Part shown: positions 34,127 to 35,884 of the stretch, piece after piece
How the letters are laid out: every line of letters starts with the position of its first letter
How positions within the stretch are numbered: the first letter of the stretch is position 1
Assembly: GCA_016928165.1 (NCBI GenBank)
Contig: JAFGLH010000165.1
Location: 1 to 35,884, forward strand
Length of the DNA stretch: 35,884 nucleotides
Reading direction: 5' to 3'
DNA from: Pirellulales bacterium
GTDB taxonomy: Bacteria > Planctomycetota > Planctomycetia > Pirellulales > Thermoguttaceae
Program-made: the position numbers and the translations under genes
The notes under the pieces: model-generated
Seen by the model: the letters and a program-made list of their open reading frames with translations, nothing else
The model's database searches: none
What the model was told of the DNA's origin: nothing

Positions 34127-34184
34127 GAGAACCTCCTCGGTGCTTGCTGAAAGGGGAACGGAATTGATTCCGGCCCATGCGCGG

Positions 34185-34256
34185 GGACTTTATCGGAACG
34201 GATTGAAATCCGTTCTACTTAGGGATTCTACCAGTCCGGGTTTCAGCCCGTCAACG
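34185..34256. repeat. Palindromic repeats in the gap before the sigma-factor gene
   Basis: AACGGATTGAAATCCGTT (about 34197-34214) is a near-perfect hairpin, and GGGTTTCAGCCCG follows shortly after. Both have the look of short dispersed palindromes. They lie in the 271-base gap between divergent genes; the rest of that gap shows no gene. Confidence 0.65.
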
Positions 34257-34397
34257 AGCCTGCCTTGCACCCCCCACGCGGGCCGAGCAATGGGTGTCCG
34301 TAAGGCTAGGGCCTAATAATCCGCCGCCGAGCGCCGTAATTATCATGGAGGATGGAGGCGTGGTTCCGCATCTTCTTTTTTTGAGGGCTTTGCACTC

Positions 34398-34934
34398 GTG
34401 GATGTATCGCCGGATAGAGATGTTTGGTTCGTTCAGCGGCTGGCCGACGCCCAGCGGGGGCTGTATGCCTACATCCTCCAACTGTTGCCCAGCCGCACCG
34501 ACGCCGACGACGTCCTGCAAGCCACCAATCTGGTCATGTGGAGCAAGCGTGCGGAGTTTGCCGAGGGGAGCGACTTCGCGGCCTGGGCGGCGCGGATCGC
34601 CTACTACGAGGTCTTGACCTTCCGTAAGCGCAAAGGCCGCGAGCGGCTCCGTTTCGACGATGCGCTGGTCGCGCAGCTCGCCGAAGAAGCGGCCGCCGAG
34701 AGCGGACAACTCGACCCTCTGCTGCAAACGCTCCGCCTCTGCATGGAAAAGCTGACTCAACCGGACCGCGAGCTGTTGGAAATGCAATACGCCGACGACC
34801 TGCGCCCACGGCAGATTGCCGAGCGGGTGGGCCGCTCGCCCGGCGCGATCGCCGTGGCCATGCACCGCATCCGCATGGCGCTGCTGCGATGTATCGACGA
34901 AAACACCCAATCACCGCGGGAGGACGCACGATGA
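34398..34934 (+). CDS. ECF-type RNA polymerase sigma factor (planctomycete family)
   Basis: A 178-residue sigma-70 family protein of the extracytoplasmic-function class. Region 2 runs from LQRGLYAYILQLLPSRT-like residues through DADDVLQATNLVMW to FAAWAARIAYYEVLTFRKRK, the core- and -10-binding part. Region 4 (about 110-165) has LTQPDRELLEMQYADDLRPR and the helix-turn-helix QIAERVGRSPGAIAVAMHRI. The probable start is a GTG, with GAGGG about eleven bases before it. Its stop overlaps the start of the FecR-type gene as ATGA, the usual planctomycete pair of sigma factor and membrane partner. The target genes are not known. Confidence 0.93.
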   Translation: MDVSPDRDVWFVQRLADAQRGLYAYILQLLPSRTDADDVLQATNLVMWSKRAEFAEGSDFAAWAARIAYYEVLTFRKRKGRERLRFDDALVAQLAEEAAAESGQLDPLLQTLRLCMEKLTQPDRELLEMQYADDLRPRQIAERVGRSPGAIAVAMHRIRMALLRCIDENTQSPREDAR

Positions 34935-35884
34935 GCCATTCCCGCGCCAATTCCGATCGTCTGTTCGCCAAACTGCTCGAAGGCGACCTCTCGCCGGCCG
35001 AGCGGGAACAATTACAACAACAGCTTCGCGCCGACGCATCGTTGCGGCGACTGTATCGAAAGTATATGACGCTCGACGCCTTGTTGCGATGGGAGATCGC
35101 TCCGCCGCTGATGAAAATGGGAAAAGAGGGGCCAGGGACCGGGGGGCAGAGGACAGAAGACAGAGGTCAGAGGTCAGAGGACGGAGATCGGGTTACTCTC
35201 ATCTCTCCCCTCTTCCCACTCCCCACGCTATCCACCACCCACTATCCGCTACCCACTAATTTCGTCGGCGGGCCGGTCTTCTCGTACATGGTGGCAACGA
35301 TCGTTTTATGTCTTATGTTGCTCGGGGCCTGGGCATATAAAATCACTCACGACCGCGACTTCATCGCCAATAATAGCCGGAGGTCAACGACCTCCGGTTT
35401 GTCAAAGCAAGAGGAGTTTGTCATTGTCGGCCGCGTCACCGGCATGAAGGACTGCCGCTGGAGCGAGTCCGATCCGGGAACCTTCATCAGTTCGTTGGCG
35501 GCAATTGGCCGCGAGTACGCGTTGGTCTCCGGCTTGCTTGAAATCACCTATAAAAGCGGGGCGAAAGTAATTCTCGAAGGACCGTGTACGTATAGGGTCG
35601 AATCGTCGGCCGGGGGATTCCTCGAGCGCGGAAAGTTGGCTGCGCGAGTGCAAACTAAGGGTTCAGGGTTCAGGGTTCAGAAATCAGAAGTTGGAAATCA
35701 TAAATCCCCTAATCCCCAATCCCTAATCCCTAATCCCTTCGTCATCCGCACTCCCACCGCCGTCGTCACCGATCTCGGCACGGAATTCGGCGTCGAGGTG
35801 GACGCCAACGGCGACACCGTTTCGTATGTGTTCGAGGGAAAGATTGTGGTTCAGGCGGGGATTCGGGGATTCGGGGATTCGGGG
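34931..35884 (+). CDS. FecR-domain membrane protein, N-terminal part (cut by window edge)
   Basis: The frame starts ATGAGC and stays open for 318 codons to the window edge. The first 55 residues (LFAKLLEGDLSPAEREQLQQ, LRRLYRKYMTLDALLRWEI) are the cytoplasmic head typical of planctomycete FecR partners of ECF sigma factors. A membrane span lies at about 115-137 (FSYMVATIVLCLMLLGAWAY). The FecR domain follows: REYALVSGLLEITYKSGAKV, ILEGPCTYRVESS, FVIRTPTAVVTDLGTEFGVE and VSYVFEGKIVV. Between these parts lie at least five stretches of repeat DNA read in frame: 35125-35186, 35203-35262, 35377-35397, 35659-35738 and 35857-35884. They lengthen the linkers but do not break the frame. It should pass envelope signals to the coupled sigma factor. 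Confidence 0.88.
   Translation, partial: MSHSRANSDRLFAKLLEGDLSPAEREQLQQQLRADASLRRLYRKYMTLDALLRWEIAPPLMKMGKEGPGTGGQRTEDRGQRSEDGDRVTLISPLFPLPTLSTTHYPLPTNFVGGPVFSYMVATIVLCLMLLGAWAYKITHDRDFIANNSRRSTTSGLSKQEEFVIVGRVTGMKDCRWSESDPGTFISSLAAIGREYALVSGLLEITYKSGAKVILEGPCTYRVESSAGGFLERGKLAARVQTKGSGFRVQKSEVGNHKSPNPQSLIPNPFVIRTPTAVVTDLGTEFGVEVDANGDTVSYVFEGKIVVQAGIRGFGDSG
35125..35262. repeat. Low-complexity repeats in the FecR linker
   Basis: A purine-rich run built from AGAGGACAGAAGACAGAGGTC units (approximate) is followed by a pyrimidine-rich run ending CCACTATCCGCTACCCACTA. Both are translated, as GGQRTEDRGQRSEDGD and LPTLSTTHYPLPTNF, just before the membrane span. Confidence 0.7.
35377..35397. repeat. 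Perfect 9-bp-arm hairpin inside the FecR gene
   Basis: CCGGAGGTC-AAC-GACCTCCGG is a perfect palindrome with a three-base loop. It is read in frame right after the membrane span as SRRSTTSG. Confidence 0.8.
35659..35738. repeat. Tandem short repeats inside the FecR domain
   Basis: Three units of GGGTTCA (35659-35680) are followed, after a 24-base spacer, by a CCCTAATCCCCAATCCCTAA tract (about 35705-35738). The second tract is the complement of the one at 19624-19646. A related GGGGATTC tandem closes the window (35857-35884). All are read in frame, between strands of the FecR domain. Confidence 0.8.

Noticed and set aside
35659-35884. Possible CRISPR or telomere-like array from the short tandem repeats
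   Set aside because: Units are 6-8 bases, directly adjacent, without unique spacers, and read in frame within a FecR gene.

Overview
The window reads as a piece of a planctomycete chromosome. The evidence is a DUF1559-type gene, an ECF sigma factor translationally coupled to a FecR-type membrane protein, several Ser/Thr kinases with planctomycete-style sequence, a signal-bearing GH127 hydrolase next to a Tat-type Gfo/Idh/MocA oxidoreductase, high GC with short gene runs on both strands, and many short dispersed palindromic repeats. The phylum call is inference from gene content; no rRNA or tRNA gene was recognised here.

Layout. 1-2.5 kb: start of a secreted oxidoreductase (minus) divergent from a GH127 glycosidase (plus). 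2.5-8.2 kb, all minus: small membrane protein, STAS anti-anti-sigma protein, RsbW-like ATPase, MFS exporter and a membrane Ser/Thr kinase, which looks like a partner-switching and phosphorylation cluster. 8.5-10 kb: lone receiver-domain protein and a DUF481 outer-membrane protein. 10-12.7 kb: TauE/SafE-type exporter divergent from a GAF-AAA+-Fis sigma-54 activator, with a near-consensus sigma-54 promoter facing the exporter. 12.7-13.5 kb: DUF1559 gene interrupted by one in-frame TGA. 13.6-16.9 kb: purM, a lipoprotein with a cytochrome c'-like haem site, and a lipoprotein alpha/beta hydrolase. 17.1-19.6 kb: a kinase that has lost its N-lobe, fused through a membrane region to three Poly_export-like repeats. 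19.7-22.4 kb: membrane pyrophosphatase hppA.

22.7-25.5 kb is a visibly AT-richer island: a soluble kinase, an unrecognised protein that may be a TIM barrel, and a convergent gene that may be a PD-(D/E)XK nuclease with an inserted winged helix. This is the best candidate for an undescribed system. 25.8-27.8 kb: prfB with its programmed +1 frameshift, a small conserved-looking gene and a Coa1-like membrane protein. 27.8-31.9 kb, minus: nadA, then a hydrogen module (NuoE/HndA-like subunit, small lipoprotein, [FeFe]-hydrogenase) suggesting an anaerobic or fermentative lifestyle. 32.0-34.1 kb: exported prolyl oligopeptidase. 34.4 kb to the end: ECF sigma factor and the start of a FecR protein, cut by the window edge.

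A theme across the window is invasion by short repeats, many arranged as inverted pairs. They lie between genes (14.8, 15.9, 27.0, 29.0, 34.2 kb), overlap starts or ribosome sites (7.2, 16.9, 19.65 kb), and in several cases are read in frame as protein (kinase-Poly_export gene, [FeFe]-hydrogenase, hydrogenase-linked lipoprotein, FecR gene).
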